64,000 nucleotides of DNA from contig CP076546.1 in NCBI GenBank assembly GCA_018889975.1, forward strand, positions 4,426,001 to 4,490,000, read 5' to 3'. Below the pieces are notes generated by a model that did no database searches, was not told where the DNA came from, and saw only the letters and a list, made by a program, of their open reading frames with translations. Of this stretch, positions 1-8,996 are shown in pieces. The stretch's first letter is position 1. Every line of letters begins with the position of its first letter. Source of the stretch: Bacillus sp. NP157. GTDB lineage: Bacteria; Pseudomonadota; Gammaproteobacteria; Xanthomonadales; Rhodanobacteraceae. Made by a program: the position numbers and the translations under genes.

Positions 1-624
1 CTCGCTGACGCCGTGAAAGATGGTGATTTTCTCGCCGAATTCCAGTTGGTCGAGCGAGTCGCAGATCAAGAGAGAGAGCTTCGCGAACTCGAGGAGAGTC
101 CATACGAGACTGGCGAGCTATCGGTCTACATGCGCGGCGATCCCATGATTTGCGGCGTGGGCGTAGATACAGCCTTCATATTCAAGGCGATGGATGCCTT
201 TCAGCATCTCATTCTTCGAATGGTCACTGTCGATGCCAGCAACCTGACTGAAATCCGTGAGGTACCGAAACTGCTGCTCATTGGCTACAACCAAAGCGTA
301 AGCGGATTCGTGCTGCGCGAATGGATCCCCGATAAGGCGCCCGCTACGTCGCGGATGAAAGCAGCGATGGCACGCGTCATCGATTTGCTGGCTATCGCTG
401 GCGACCCAAGCCCAAGCCGTACGGACCTTCTCTCTCTTGGTGAATCGGGTGTGCAGCCGGAACTGGAAGCGTTGGTTGTCTCACTCAGCGATAGCGGAGC
501 GTCGCTTGAGATGGTCGAAAGGACACGGCGAGCCGCGCTTTCGATTTCGGATCTCCGGAGGGCGAGAGCTCGTCTGGTATGTGTTCCGTCTCTATCGGTT
601 GCGGCTGATTTCGTCGCGGCGTAA
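1..624 (+). CDS. Uncharacterised protein, 5' end cut by window edge
   Basis: I do not recognise this protein. The frame is open from base 1, and the first possible start (GTG at 13) has no visible ribosome binding site, so the gene probably begins upstream. The visible 203-207 residues are acidic to neutral, with no signal peptide, membrane segment or clear motif. The base composition is visibly less GC-rich than the genes that follow, and codons such as ATT, TTT and AAA are more frequent, which hints at acquired DNA. The last 20 or so residues turn Ala/Arg/Val-rich, while an overlapping frame stays open through the same stretch to 670, so a 3' frameshift or fused end is possible. No functional call is made. 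Confidence 0.5.
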   Translation, partial: LADAVKDGDFLAEFQLVERVADQERELRELEESPYETGELSVYMRGDPMICGVGVDTAFIFKAMDAFQHLILRMVTVDASNLTEIREVPKLLLIGYNQSVSGFVLREWIPDKAPATSRMKAAMARVIDLLAIAGDPSPSRTDLLSLGESGVQPELEALVVSLSDSGASLEMVERTRRAALSISDLRRARARLVCVPSLSVAADFVAA

Positions 625-847
625 GTCCATCCATTGGCGGCGGGGCTCCGCCCTTGCGGGCTCCGCTTAAGGGATACCGGGCGAGGCCGCCAGCTACGGG
701 GTGACCATGCCTTTATTCACTGGACACGTCGCCACTCACGTTGGATCTTCTGGACGAAAGACGCGGGGCACCGGGCGCGCTGTTTTCTCGTTGATGCGAG
801 CAACGCCTACCGGGTCTCAATACACGCCTACCACCAAGGATGATCCA

Positions 848-1351
848 ATGTGCCGTCGCCTGATGAACGTCGTGCTCTTGTCCGCGATTCTTGCGGTACC
901 AGTCCTGCATGCCGCGCCTTCCGGGCAGGCCGCACCGGCAAAGGCAGCCGCTGAGGACGCCTTGCGGCAAACCGTCGTCGCGCTGGACACCCAGTTCTTT
1001 GCCGCGTTCAACACCTGCGACAAGCCAGGCCAACTCGACAAACACGCCGCCATGCTGGACCCGAACCTCGAGTTCTACCATGACAATGGTGGTGTCACGT
1101 GGACGCGGAAGGACTACGTTGAACGCACGCACGACCATGTCTGCGGCAACTTCCGCCGCAAGCTCACGCCGGGCACCCTCGAGGTTTATCCAATCAAGGA
1201 TTTCGGCGCGATCGAAGAGGGCGAGCAGGAATTCTGCGACTTCAAGTCCGGAAAGTGCTTTGGGGCCGCGAAGTTCATGCTTGTCTGGCACCAGACGCCC
1301 GCCGGCTGGGTCGTCACCCGCGCATTCAGCTATGGGCACCACGCGCTGTAG
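848..1351 (+). CDS. Secreted DUF4440/NTF2-like protein
   Basis: A 167-residue protein with an N-terminal signal peptide (hydrophobic core VVLLSAILAVPVL, likely cut after HAA). The mature part has the layout of a small NTF2-like/DUF4440 fold: a long first helix with LDTQFFAAFNTCD, then HDNGGVTWTRKDY and a C-terminal WVVTRAFSYGHH strand. Such proteins are often lone ligand-binding or enzyme-like domains of unknown substrate. The start at 848 was chosen over an in-frame start at 701 because AAGGATG lies just upstream and the signal peptide begins here. Three cysteines in the mature part could form a disulfide. The family assignment is moderate; the function is unknown. Confidence 0.7.
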   Translation: MCRRLMNVVLLSAILAVPVLHAAPSGQAAPAKAAAEDALRQTVVALDTQFFAAFNTCDKPGQLDKHAAMLDPNLEFYHDNGGVTWTRKDYVERTHDHVCGNFRRKLTPGTLEVYPIKDFGAIEEGEQEFCDFKSGKCFGAAKFMLVWHQTPAGWVVTRAFSYGHHAL

Positions 1352-1493
1352 TAATTCGCCGCGCCACGCAGTACGGGTTGCCAGCGCTCATGCGCCCGGT
1401 GTCGTGAGGCGATCGCGCAAGGATTGACGCCGCGTTGCGCGCGCCGGACAGTAGCGACACACGCGGCACTCCTTCCGCGGCAGGGGACAATCC

Positions 1494-2126
1494 ATGGCGG
1501 GACATCACACGAACGGAATCGGTCGCTGGCGCCATGCGCGCGGCTCTCGGTGGTTAAGGTCGGCATGCTTGTGGCTCGCACTGCTTGTCCTCGTCGCCAC
1601 GCCGGCGATGGCTGCCTCGGCAGGCACGGATTCCTCGCCGATGCCGTTCGGGCCGTGGACCTTCGGCATGACGAAAGACCAGGTCACGGCGATCACCGAC
1701 CACGGTCCTTACAAGTCTTTCAGCAACGGCGACCTTGAGACGTATGCGGGCACCTTCGACGGCAAGCCGGCCAACGTGCAGTTCTATTTCAGGGACGACA
1801 AGGTCGTCCGGATGGAGGTCCTCCGCTACGAGGGAAAGAGCGCAAAGGATGCCGCCCGGGCGTTTGGCGATACGTTCGGCGTGCTGCAGTCGCTGTATGG
1901 GGCCATCGAAACGTCGCAGATGGCCAGCCCGACGCCTGGCAAACCCATGGACGCGGAAGGGCTGGTTGCCGCCTCCGCCACCCAGGTCGACCTGCATGGA
2001 AAGGCGCAGATGGCACCGGTCAAGCAGCCCCCGGGGGCGTTTGTCTTCTCGACGTTCCGCAAGGACATCGTTCAAGGCGACGTGTATTTCTACGTCTATG
2101 TGATGTACGACCCGCCGCAGCGCTGA
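1494..2126 (+). CDS. Secreted hypothetical protein
   Basis: A 210-residue protein with a long basic n-region, a hydrophobic core (LWLALLVLVATPAM) and a likely signal peptidase I site AMA|AS near residue 41. The mature part starts with PFGPWTFGMTKDQV, a pattern seen in small periplasmic proteins that sense or bind at a 'G-x-T-x-x-[QE]V' motif, followed by mixed beta strands (AGTFDGKPANVQFYFRDDKVVRMEV). AGGGGA sits about 8 bases ahead of the ATG and supports this start. No enzyme motif is visible and I cannot name the family. It is a single gene, 142 bases after the previous gene. Confidence 0.65.
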   Translation: MAGHHTNGIGRWRHARGSRWLRSACLWLALLVLVATPAMAASAGTDSSPMPFGPWTFGMTKDQVTAITDHGPYKSFSNGDLETYAGTFDGKPANVQFYFRDDKVVRMEVLRYEGKSAKDAARAFGDTFGVLQSLYGAIETSQMASPTPGKPMDAEGLVAASATQVDLHGKAQMAPVKQPPGAFVFSTFRKDIVQGDVYFYVYVMYDPPQR

Positions 2127-2340
2127 TGCGCTTGCGCGATTGCCGACGCGTCGCGCACGACGACGCTGGCCTCGATACAGCGTCGCGCAACGGCATGGCA
2201 TGTGCACAACGTCACATGCCATGGCCCATCTCGCGGGCGATGGCAAAAACTGCCAAGTCCATCACCGCTGCGGACATCCATGCCGGATGGCCGTCCGATG
2301 TCGTGCGTATGTAAGCCGCCTGTCATCCGTGCTCGCGAAA

Positions 2341-2354
2341 TTAGATCGATCTAA
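2341..2354. promoter_or_regulatory. Candidate operator, perfect 14-bp palindrome
   Basis: TTAGATCGATCTAA is a perfect 14-bp palindrome that ends 20 bases before the annotated start of the TonB receptor. It lies in the 248-base gap after the preceding gene. A dimeric repressor or activator site is the natural reading, but no cognate regulator is adjacent. Confidence 0.4.
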
Positions 2355-2374
2355 ACCGCGACGAGAACGAGATA

Positions 2375-5200
2375 ATGCGATTTGCCGGCCATGCGCCCGA
2401 GGCAACGGGCAGCCACGGGTTGTCGACTGAAAACATGCGCGGCGGCCTCGTGCCGACGCGACTGGCGAGCCCGTTGCGGAAGGCGAGTGCCCTGAGCGTC
2501 GCGCTCTGCCTTGCGCTGGCGGCACCGTATAGCCATGCCGGGGAAACCGGCGTTGCGACAGCGACAGAGACAGCCACCGCCACGGCCACCGCCGCGACTG
2601 GCGATGCCGATGCCGCCGACGCGGCCGCCCGGGCGGCGAGAAAGAAATCCGCCGACGGCGCAACGACCCTCGATGCCATGAATGTCGCCGCCACCACGGT
2701 GGTCAACGACAACGAACTGGCCAAGAAGAAGAACGCCAGCGTGCTGGTCGACTCGATCGACCGCGACAGCATCCAGGTCCACGCCCAGGACGATTCGATC
2801 GCACAGCGCCTGATGCTGGCGCCCGGCATCAGCGTCACCCGGGACGAAGACCAGCCGCGCTACATCACCGTGCGCGGCATCGAATCCAACCTCAATAGCA
2901 CCACGCTCGACGGCATGACCATGGCCTCGGTGGGCGACGAGGGTGGCGGCGCACGCTCGATCAACCTGCAGCTGATCCCCAGCGACATCGCCGATCGGAT
3001 CGACGTCTACAAGACGTTCTCCGCCGAGCAGAACCCCGATGGCATCGGCGGTGCGATCAACCTCGTCAGCAACAGCGCCTTCGATTTCGCGAAGAACACG
3101 CTGCACGTCGACGCCAACGTGAACCATCACGACCTCGAGAACGACGGCGGCCACAACGCCCAGCCGAAGACGCGCTCGCTGTTCGGCGACGGCGTGAACG
3201 CGAAGTACTCGACTATCTTCGGCGCCGACGACGAATTCGGCATCACCGTGTCGGCCCGCCACCAGGCCTACAACGCGAACCAGAACAAGCTGTTCCAGAC
3301 CTCGCAGTACTTCTACGACGAGGCCGGCGCGAACATCGCCGGCCCGAACGCCGCCAGCGGCTGGAACGGCCTCGCTGCGCCTTACAACATCGCGTACTAC
3401 GCCGACGATCGCCGGGTGAAGACCTACGGCGGATCGGTCAAGCTGGAATGGTGGCCGGCAAACGGCCCGGTACGCGCCTCGCTGATGGCCTACGGCTACG
3501 GCATGGAAGAACAGCGCACCGAGAACGGCTTCGAATTCGACGCCGCCAAGTCCGTATCCGGCCAGACGGCGACCACCGGCACCACGCCTGTTCAGAGCCT
3601 CAACGCCATCTTCGGCAACAAGAACTGGGCGCGTAACAACCAGGGCCTCATCGGCAACGTGGAGTGGCGCGGGGATGACTCGTTCCTCCGCTTCACGGGC
3701 GGCTACAGCCGTGACCGGGTCAACGTCGACCAGGCCAACATGAAGCTCACGGCCACGCCCAATGGCGACCCGAGCATGGCCTACGCCTCGGACGGCCGCG
3801 GCGAAATCTTCAACATGACCACGCTCGCCGACCCTTCGATCATCGGCAACTCGGCCTACAAGGTCAGCAGCGCCAATACCCAGCAGACCCAGGGCGTGGC
3901 CGGCCTGGGCGACGCCCGCGTGGACTTTGCGAAGAATACCGACGCTGGCGCGCAGGGCTTCGGCATCGCCGCAGGCGCCGAGTACAAGCGCATGCACGTG
4001 GCTACGGATTACACCCAGCAGGTCTACGCCAATGGCGCCGACCTGACCGGCGACCTGTATAGCCCCGGCAACTTCGTCTTCCCGAAGGCGGTGTACCCGC
4101 TGCCGTTCTTCGATTACCCGGCGTTCCTCGCCAAAGGCGGCTGGTCGACGCTGCCGCTCAATGCCACCTCGTCGCTCTACAACAGCCAGGCGTCCGACTT
4201 CGGCTACAGCGAAAAGGTCAAGGACGCTTATCTTTCGCTGCACTACGCCACCCCGGTCGTCGAAGCCGTGCTGGGCGTCCGCTACGACGACACGACTTAT
4301 GTCGCCGACACGCCGACGATCAACAACGGCGTGGTGGCTGGCAAGGCGAAGAGCGAGGGCAGCTACCACTACCCGCTGCCATCGTTGAACGTGACCACCC
4401 ACGTGACCGACGACACCAACGTCCGGGTGAGCCTTAGCCGCACGATCGGGCGGCCCGTGCCGTCCAACATCGCCCAGGCGCAGGTCGAGACATGCGGCGA
4501 CAATGCCGAATGCACCATCTCCATGGGCAACCCGCAGCTGAAGCCCGAGAAGTCGTTCAACATGGACGCCTCCATCGAGCACTATTTCAACGACGGCAAG
4601 GCCTACGCCTCGCTGGCGTGGTTCAAGAAGAACATCCAGTCGGACATCGTCAGCGTCAGCAGCGAAGCCACCGACGAGTTCGGCCGGCTGGTGACGATCG
4701 TGCGGCCCGAGAACGTGGACGATTCGAGCGTGCAGGGCATGGAATTCTCGCTGGTGAGCCGGGACATGGCCCTAGCCGGCCAGCGCTTCGACCTGATGTT
4801 CAACGCCACCCACATGGACGGGCAGATGAGCTACACCTCGGCCACGGGCCCGCGGACGATCTACCAGCTGCTCAACCAGCCGCGCAATATCGCCAACCTC
4901 GGCGCGACCTGGCACCTGCCCTGGCTGGATAGCCGGCTGACCCTCACCGAGAACTTCACCGACCGGTACCTGATCACGATCGGGGCGAATCCGTGGCAGG
5001 ATCGCGGCTTCCGCCAGCGCTACGTCACCGATGCGTCGTGGGATGCCACCTTCGACGACCACTGGTCGGCCTCGCTCAGCGCGGCCAACCTGTTCGGCAA
5101 GGACCAGTACGAAACCGTCGGCGACCATTACCAGTACATGCGCAACCTCAACAACTACGGCCGCACGTACTACCTCCACGTGAAATACGACCTCAACTGA
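2375..5200 (+). CDS. TonB-dependent outer membrane receptor
   Basis: A 941-residue outer membrane receptor of the Xanthomonas/Caulobacter type. The N-terminus has a signal peptide (SVALCLALAAP, cut near SHA|GE), then an Ala/Thr-rich linker, a TonB-box-like segment (TTLDAMNV) and the plug domain at about residues 110-240 (SIAQRLMLAPGISV, YITVRGIESNLNSTTLDG, DRIDVYKTFSAEQ). The rest is a 22-strand-type barrel with aromatic-alternating strands. The C-terminus is YYLHVKYDLN, without the usual terminal Phe. The substrate cannot be read from sequence. The downstream zinc nuclease, 12 bases away, suggests import of a nucleic-acid or phosphate-containing product. A second start at 2435 would give a shorter, more typical signal peptide. 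Confidence 0.92.
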   Translation: MRFAGHAPEATGSHGLSTENMRGGLVPTRLASPLRKASALSVALCLALAAPYSHAGETGVATATETATATATAATGDADAADAAARAARKKSADGATTLDAMNVAATTVVNDNELAKKKNASVLVDSIDRDSIQVHAQDDSIAQRLMLAPGISVTRDEDQPRYITVRGIESNLNSTTLDGMTMASVGDEGGGARSINLQLIPSDIADRIDVYKTFSAEQNPDGIGGAINLVSNSAFDFAKNTLHVDANVNHHDLENDGGHNAQPKTRSLFGDGVNAKYSTIFGADDEFGITVSARHQAYNANQNKLFQTSQYFYDEAGANIAGPNAASGWNGLAAPYNIAYYADDRRVKTYGGSVKLEWWPANGPVRASLMAYGYGMEEQRTENGFEFDAAKSVSGQTATTGTTPVQSLNAIFGNKNWARNNQGLIGNVEWRGDDSFLRFTGGYSRDRVNVDQANMKLTATPNGDPSMAYASDGRGEIFNMTTLADPSIIGNSAYKVSSANTQQTQGVAGLGDARVDFAKNTDAGAQGFGIAAGAEYKRMHVATDYTQQVYANGADLTGDLYSPGNFVFPKAVYPLPFFDYPAFLAKGGWSTLPLNATSSLYNSQASDFGYSEKVKDAYLSLHYATPVVEAVLGVRYDDTTYVADTPTINNGVVAGKAKSEGSYHYPLPSLNVTTHVTDDTNVRVSLSRTIGRPVPSNIAQAQVETCGDNAECTISMGNPQLKPEKSFNMDASIEHYFNDGKAYASLAWFKKNIQSDIVSVSSEATDEFGRLVTIVRPENVDDSSVQGMEFSLVSRDMALAGQRFDLMFNATHMDGQMSYTSATGPRTIYQLLNQPRNIANLGATWHLPWLDSRLTLTENFTDRYLITIGANPWQDRGFRQRYVTDASWDATFDDHWSASLSAANLFGKDQYETVGDHYQYMRNLNNYGRTYYLHVKYDLN

Positions 5201-5212
5201 CCCGGGCCCGCC

Positions 5213-6235
5213 ATGACCACCTCACTTCGTCGCCCTCGCCGGATCGCCCTGGCACTCGCCGTGGCCATCGCGACCATGGCCGGCCCCGCGCTGGGCTGGG
5301 GCCACCGCGGCCATGCGGTCATCGATCGCACCGCGGTGGAAAGCCTGCCCGCCGACGGCCCCGTGTTCCTGCGCAACTACCTCGGCTTCATCGAGGATTC
5401 GTCCACGCTTCCGGACGACTGGCGCGACGACGCCACGCCGTTCTCGAAGATGGAAGAAGACCCCAACCACGGCTGGTTCGAGGAGCAGTTCGCGTTCCTG
5501 CATCCGATCCCGCGTTCACGCTTCGAGTTCATCATCGCGCTGGACAAGGAGCAGCAGCGGCTTGCCGCGGCGCATTCGCCCGAGGCGGCCAGGACCAATG
5601 TGCGCTGGACCGGCACGCTGCCCTACGCGCTGGTCGAGGTCTACGGCCACCTGGTCACGGGCTTCCGGTCGTATCGCGAGCAGCAGGCGCATGGCCAGGA
5701 CACGGCGCACATCGAAACCGCCTGCGCGATGTATGTCGCGTGGATGGGCCACTACGTGGGCGACGGCGCCAACCCGATGCACGTCAGCATCCACCACAAC
5801 GGCTGGCAGGGTCCCAACCCGAACAACTACACCCGCGATCCGAAGGTCCACGGGCGGATGGAAAGCAACTTCGTCGACGCGATCAGGCTCAGCGACACCG
5901 ACATCCTCAAGCAGGTGAAGCCGCTGGACCCGATCAACGGCGATGTCTTCGATGCCGTGCTTGCGTACCTCGACGAGTCGCACTCGCACGTGGAGAGGGC
6001 CTACCAGATCGACAAGCGTGGCGGCTGGGCGGAGCCGGGCGACAAGGAAGCCCGCGACTTCATCTACCAGCGCACCGCGACAGGTGCGGGCATGCTGCGC
6101 GACCTTGTCTACCGCGCATGGCGCGAGAGCGCGTTGCCACGCACCCCACATGGCACGTCGCCAACGGATAGCGCCAATCCCAACTACAATCCCGAGACCG
6201 GCTCGGCGCCTGCCGAAAGGTCGCCGGGCGTCTAG
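5213..6235 (+). CDS. S1/P1-type zinc nuclease/phospholipase C-fold protein
   Basis: A 340-residue exported protein. The signal peptide is cut at ALG|W29, leaving a mature N-terminal Trp exactly as in P1 nuclease, where the N-terminal Trp amine helps bind the trinuclear zinc site. Other likely zinc ligands follow the family pattern: H31/H34, D68-D69 (STLPDD), H86 (PNHGWF), and H180, D184, H190 and H194 (WMGHYVGDGANPMHVSIHH). It should hydrolyse phosphodiester bonds in the periplasm or outside the cell. It sits 12 bases after the TonB receptor, so the two are probably one transcript. The tail after about residue 310 is Pro/Asn/Ser-rich and disordered. Whether it is a nuclease or a phospholipase is not resolved by sequence. 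Confidence 0.85.
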   Translation: MTTSLRRPRRIALALAVAIATMAGPALGWGHRGHAVIDRTAVESLPADGPVFLRNYLGFIEDSSTLPDDWRDDATPFSKMEEDPNHGWFEEQFAFLHPIPRSRFEFIIALDKEQQRLAAAHSPEAARTNVRWTGTLPYALVEVYGHLVTGFRSYREQQAHGQDTAHIETACAMYVAWMGHYVGDGANPMHVSIHHNGWQGPNPNNYTRDPKVHGRMESNFVDAIRLSDTDILKQVKPLDPINGDVFDAVLAYLDESHSHVERAYQIDKRGGWAEPGDKEARDFIYQRTATGAGMLRDLVYRAWRESALPRTPHGTSPTDSANPNYNPETGSAPAERSPGV

Positions 6236-6250
6236 CCAGGGAGTTGGACG

Positions 6251-6670
6251 ATGTTGAGCACGATTGGAAAAGCCTGGATCGTCATGTCATGTGCGTTGAG
6301 CGTGGCGACGGTGTGCGCGGCTACGCAGGACGGGATCCAGGAGCATGGGGCGATCAAGATCAGGCCGTCGTATCAAGCCTGCCTTGATGCGACAGGCGGC
6401 GTGACGCCCGCCCTCAAGGAGTGCATGAGCTCCGAATTCAGCTACCAGGACAAGCGGTTGAATGTCGCCTACAAGAAATTGATGGCTTCGCTCGCTCCCG
6501 GCGACAGGGCGACCCTGCGTTCCGAAGAGCTGGGATGGATCGGCATGAAACGATCACGCTGCGACGCTGGCGCCGAGGCGGGGCAGGCCGACGAACTGGT
6601 CGCCTACGACTGTGCCGTCGTCGAAACGGCCAAACGCGCGACGGAGCTTGAGGACCGAGGCGCAAGGTAA
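6251..6670 (+). CDS. LprI-family (DUF1311) secreted protein
   Basis: A 139-residue protein with a signal peptide (core VMSCALSVATVC, cut near CAA). The mature part has the DUF1311/LprI pattern: YQACLDATGG..KECMSSEFSYQD, then LNVAYKKLMASL and LRSEELGWIGMKRSRCD. Family members include lysozyme inhibitors, and the paired cysteines probably form disulfides in the periplasm. GGGAG lies 8 bases before the ATG. It follows the nuclease gene by 15 bases, so it may share that transcript. The lysozyme-inhibitor role is family-level knowledge and is not shown here. Confidence 0.8.
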   Translation: MLSTIGKAWIVMSCALSVATVCAATQDGIQEHGAIKIRPSYQACLDATGGVTPALKECMSSEFSYQDKRLNVAYKKLMASLAPGDRATLRSEELGWIGMKRSRCDAGAEAGQADELVAYDCAVVETAKRATELEDRGAR

Positions 6671-6806
6671 AGCGGTTGTCTCGGCCCGTCGAGGCTGCAC
6701 CACTCGCCCGCCGAAGCTGGGCCGTGTCGTGGCCACGCGCCCAGGCACTTGACCCACGCACGCCACGACGGGCTAGCATCACGGGTCCGCCAGGGGTCAA
6801 CGAACC

Positions 6807-8996
6807 ATGCCTGTTTCCTACCGCGCCGCGCTCGCCGTGCTGGGCTCATCGCTTTACCTTGCCAGCGCGCATGCCGCCGACACGGAGCAGGCGCGCTGGC
6901 AACGCGAGGCCGCCGCGACCTCGATCACCCGTGACGACTGGGGCATCGCACACGTCCACGGCAAGCGCGATGCGGACGCCGTGTTCGGCATGGCGTACGC
7001 GCAGGCCGAGGATGACTTCAACCGGGTGGAGACCAATTACCTGGTTTCGCTCGGCCGCCTCGCCGAAGCCGAGGGCGAGCCGGCGCTGTGGAAAGACCTC
7101 CGCCAGAAGCTGTTCGTCGACGACAGCCAGCTGAAGGCGATGTATGCGCGCAGCCCGGCCTGGCTCAAGGTCCTGATGGACGGCTGGGCCGATGGCCTGA
7201 ACTACTACCTCGCCACCCATCCCGACGTGCATCCACGCGTGATCACCCACTTCGAACCGTGGATGGCGCTGAGCTTCTCCGAAGGCAGCATCGGCGGCGA
7301 TATCGAGCGGGTGTCGACGAAGGACCTGCAGGCGTTCTACGGCAAGGATCCCGTGGGTGCCCTGGCCCAGGTGACGCCGCCGTCCAGCTGGGCGGAGCCG
7401 ACCGGTTCCAACGGCATCGCCATCGCGCCGAAGCTCACTGCCGACGGCCACGCCCTGCTGCTGATCAACCCGCATACCTCGTTCTTCTTCCGCTCCGAGC
7501 TGCAGATGTCCAGCGACGAAGGACTCGATACCTACGGTGCGGTGACTTGGGGCCAGTTCTTCATCTACCAGGGCTTCAACCGGCACATCGGCTGGATGCA
7601 CACATCGTCGGGCATCGACGTCGTCGACGAATTCGCCGAGACCATCGTGAAACAGGGCGGCAAGCTGGCCTACCGCTACGGCGATGCGCTTCGCCCGGTC
7701 AGCACGCGCGAAATCGTCGTCATGGTGAAGGGGCAGGGCGAACGCCGCTTCACCACCTACGCGACCCACCACGGCCCGATCGTTCGGACCCAGGGCGACA
7801 AGTGGATCGCTTTCGCGCTGATGAACAAACCACTGGAAGCCTTGCAGCAAAGCTGGCTGCGCACGAAGGCCAACGACTACGCCGCGTACATGAAGGTCGC
7901 CGAGCTGAAGGCGAACTCGTCGAACAACACCATCTACGCCGACGACAAGGGCAATATCGCCTACCTGCATCCGCAGTTCATCCCGAAGCGCGACGATCGT
8001 TTCGACTATACGAAGCCGGTCGACGGCAGCGATCCGGCCACCGACTGGCAGGCCCTGCTCCCGCTGGACAAGGCGCCACGGCTGTTCAACCCGGGCACCG
8101 GCTGGATCTTCAACACCAACGACTGGCCATATTCCGCCGCCGGCCCGGACAGCCCGAAGCAGGCCGACTTCCCGAAGTACATGGACTCGGTAGGCGAGAA
8201 CCCGCGCGGCATCCACGCCACGCGCGTACTCACCGGCCAGCATGATTTCACCCAGGCCTCGTTGCTCGCGGCGGCCTTCGATACCTACCTGCCCGCGTTC
8301 GAACGCCAGCTGCCGGTGCTGATCGCGGACTACGACGCGCTACCGGCGAGCGAACCGCTGAAGGCGAAGCTGCGCGGGCCGGTCGGCCTGCTACGGGCGT
8401 GGGATTACCGCTGGGGCATCGCCTCGATGCCGACCACGCTCGCCGTGTTCTGGGGCGACATCCTCTGGGACAAGGCCAGCAAGGACGACACGCAGGAGGG
8501 CCTGAGCATCTACGACATCATGGCCGGCAAGGCGGGCCCACAGGCTCGGTTGCAGGCACTCTCCGATGCCGTGGATCGCCTCGAAAAGGACTTCGGCAGC
8601 TGGGGCGTGCCGTGGGGCGAAGTGAATCGCTACCAGCGCAACGACGCGGCGATCGCCCAGGTCTTCGACGACGCGAAGCCGAGCATCCCCGTGCCGTTCA
8701 CATCGTCGCGCTGGGGCTCGCTCGCCTCGTTTGGCGCGCACCGCTGGCCCGGCACGAAACGCTACTACGGCACCAGCGGCAACAGCTTCGTCGCCGTCGT
8801 CGAATTCGGGCCGAAGGTGAGTGCCCGCGCGGTCACCGCCGGTGGCGAGAGCGGCGACCCGGCGTCGAAGCACTTCAACGACGAAGCCGAGCGCTACACC
8901 ACCGGCAACCTGCGCAAGGTCTATTTCTGGCCCGAAGACCTGCAAGGCCATGTCGAACGCCAGTACCACCCGGGTGACAAGGAAACCGCGCCATGA
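6807..8996 (+). CDS. Penicillin acylase-family Ntn hydrolase
   Basis: A 729-residue periplasmic precursor with a signal peptide ([17 protein letters not shown]). It shows the penicillin/acyl-homoserine-lactone acylase layout: an alpha-chain start ([31 protein letters not shown] written here as two blocks, [12 protein letters not shown] and [12 protein letters not shown]), a spacer peptide, then Gly200-Ser201-Asn with Ser201 as the N-terminal nucleophile after self-cleavage ([11 protein letters not shown]). The beta chain has NPHTSFFF and the typical HHGPI segment. It hydrolyses an amide-linked acyl group; candidates are acyl-homoserine lactones, lipopeptides and beta-lactam-like amides. The next gene overlaps by 4 bases, so translation is coupled to a second amide-type hydrolase. 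Confidence 0.9.
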   Translation: MPVSYRAALAVLGSSLYLASAHAADTEQARWQREAAATSITRDDWGIAHVHGKRDADAVFGMAYAQAEDDFNRVETNYLVSLGRLAEAEGEPALWKDLRQKLFVDDSQLKAMYARSPAWLKVLMDGWADGLNYYLATHPDVHPRVITHFEPWMALSFSEGSIGGDIERVSTKDLQAFYGKDPVGALAQVTPPSSWAEPTGSNGIAIAPKLTADGHALLLINPHTSFFFRSELQMSSDEGLDTYGAVTWGQFFIYQGFNRHIGWMHTSSGIDVVDEFAETIVKQGGKLAYRYGDALRPVSTREIVVMVKGQGERRFTTYATHHGPIVRTQGDKWIAFALMNKPLEALQQSWLRTKANDYAAYMKVAELKANSSNNTIYADDKGNIAYLHPQFIPKRDDRFDYTKPVDGSDPATDWQALLPLDKAPRLFNPGTGWIFNTNDWPYSAAGPDSPKQADFPKYMDSVGENPRGIHATRVLTGQHDFTQASLLAAAFDTYLPAFERQLPVLIADYDALPASEPLKAKLRGPVGLLRAWDYRWGIASMPTTLAVFWGDILWDKASKDDTQEGLSIYDIMAGKAGPQARLQALSDAVDRLEKDFGSWGVPWGEVNRYQRNDAAIAQVFDDAKPSIPVPFTSSRWGSLASFGAHRWPGTKRYYGTSGNSFVAVVEFGPKVSARAVTAGGESGDPASKHFNDEAERYTTGNLRKVYFWPEDLQGHVERQYHPGDKETAP

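Noticed and set aside
2351..4582. 743-codon open frame antisense to the TonB receptor
   Set aside because: Valine/arginine-rich with no domain, no start signal, and fully inside a well-supported receptor gene.
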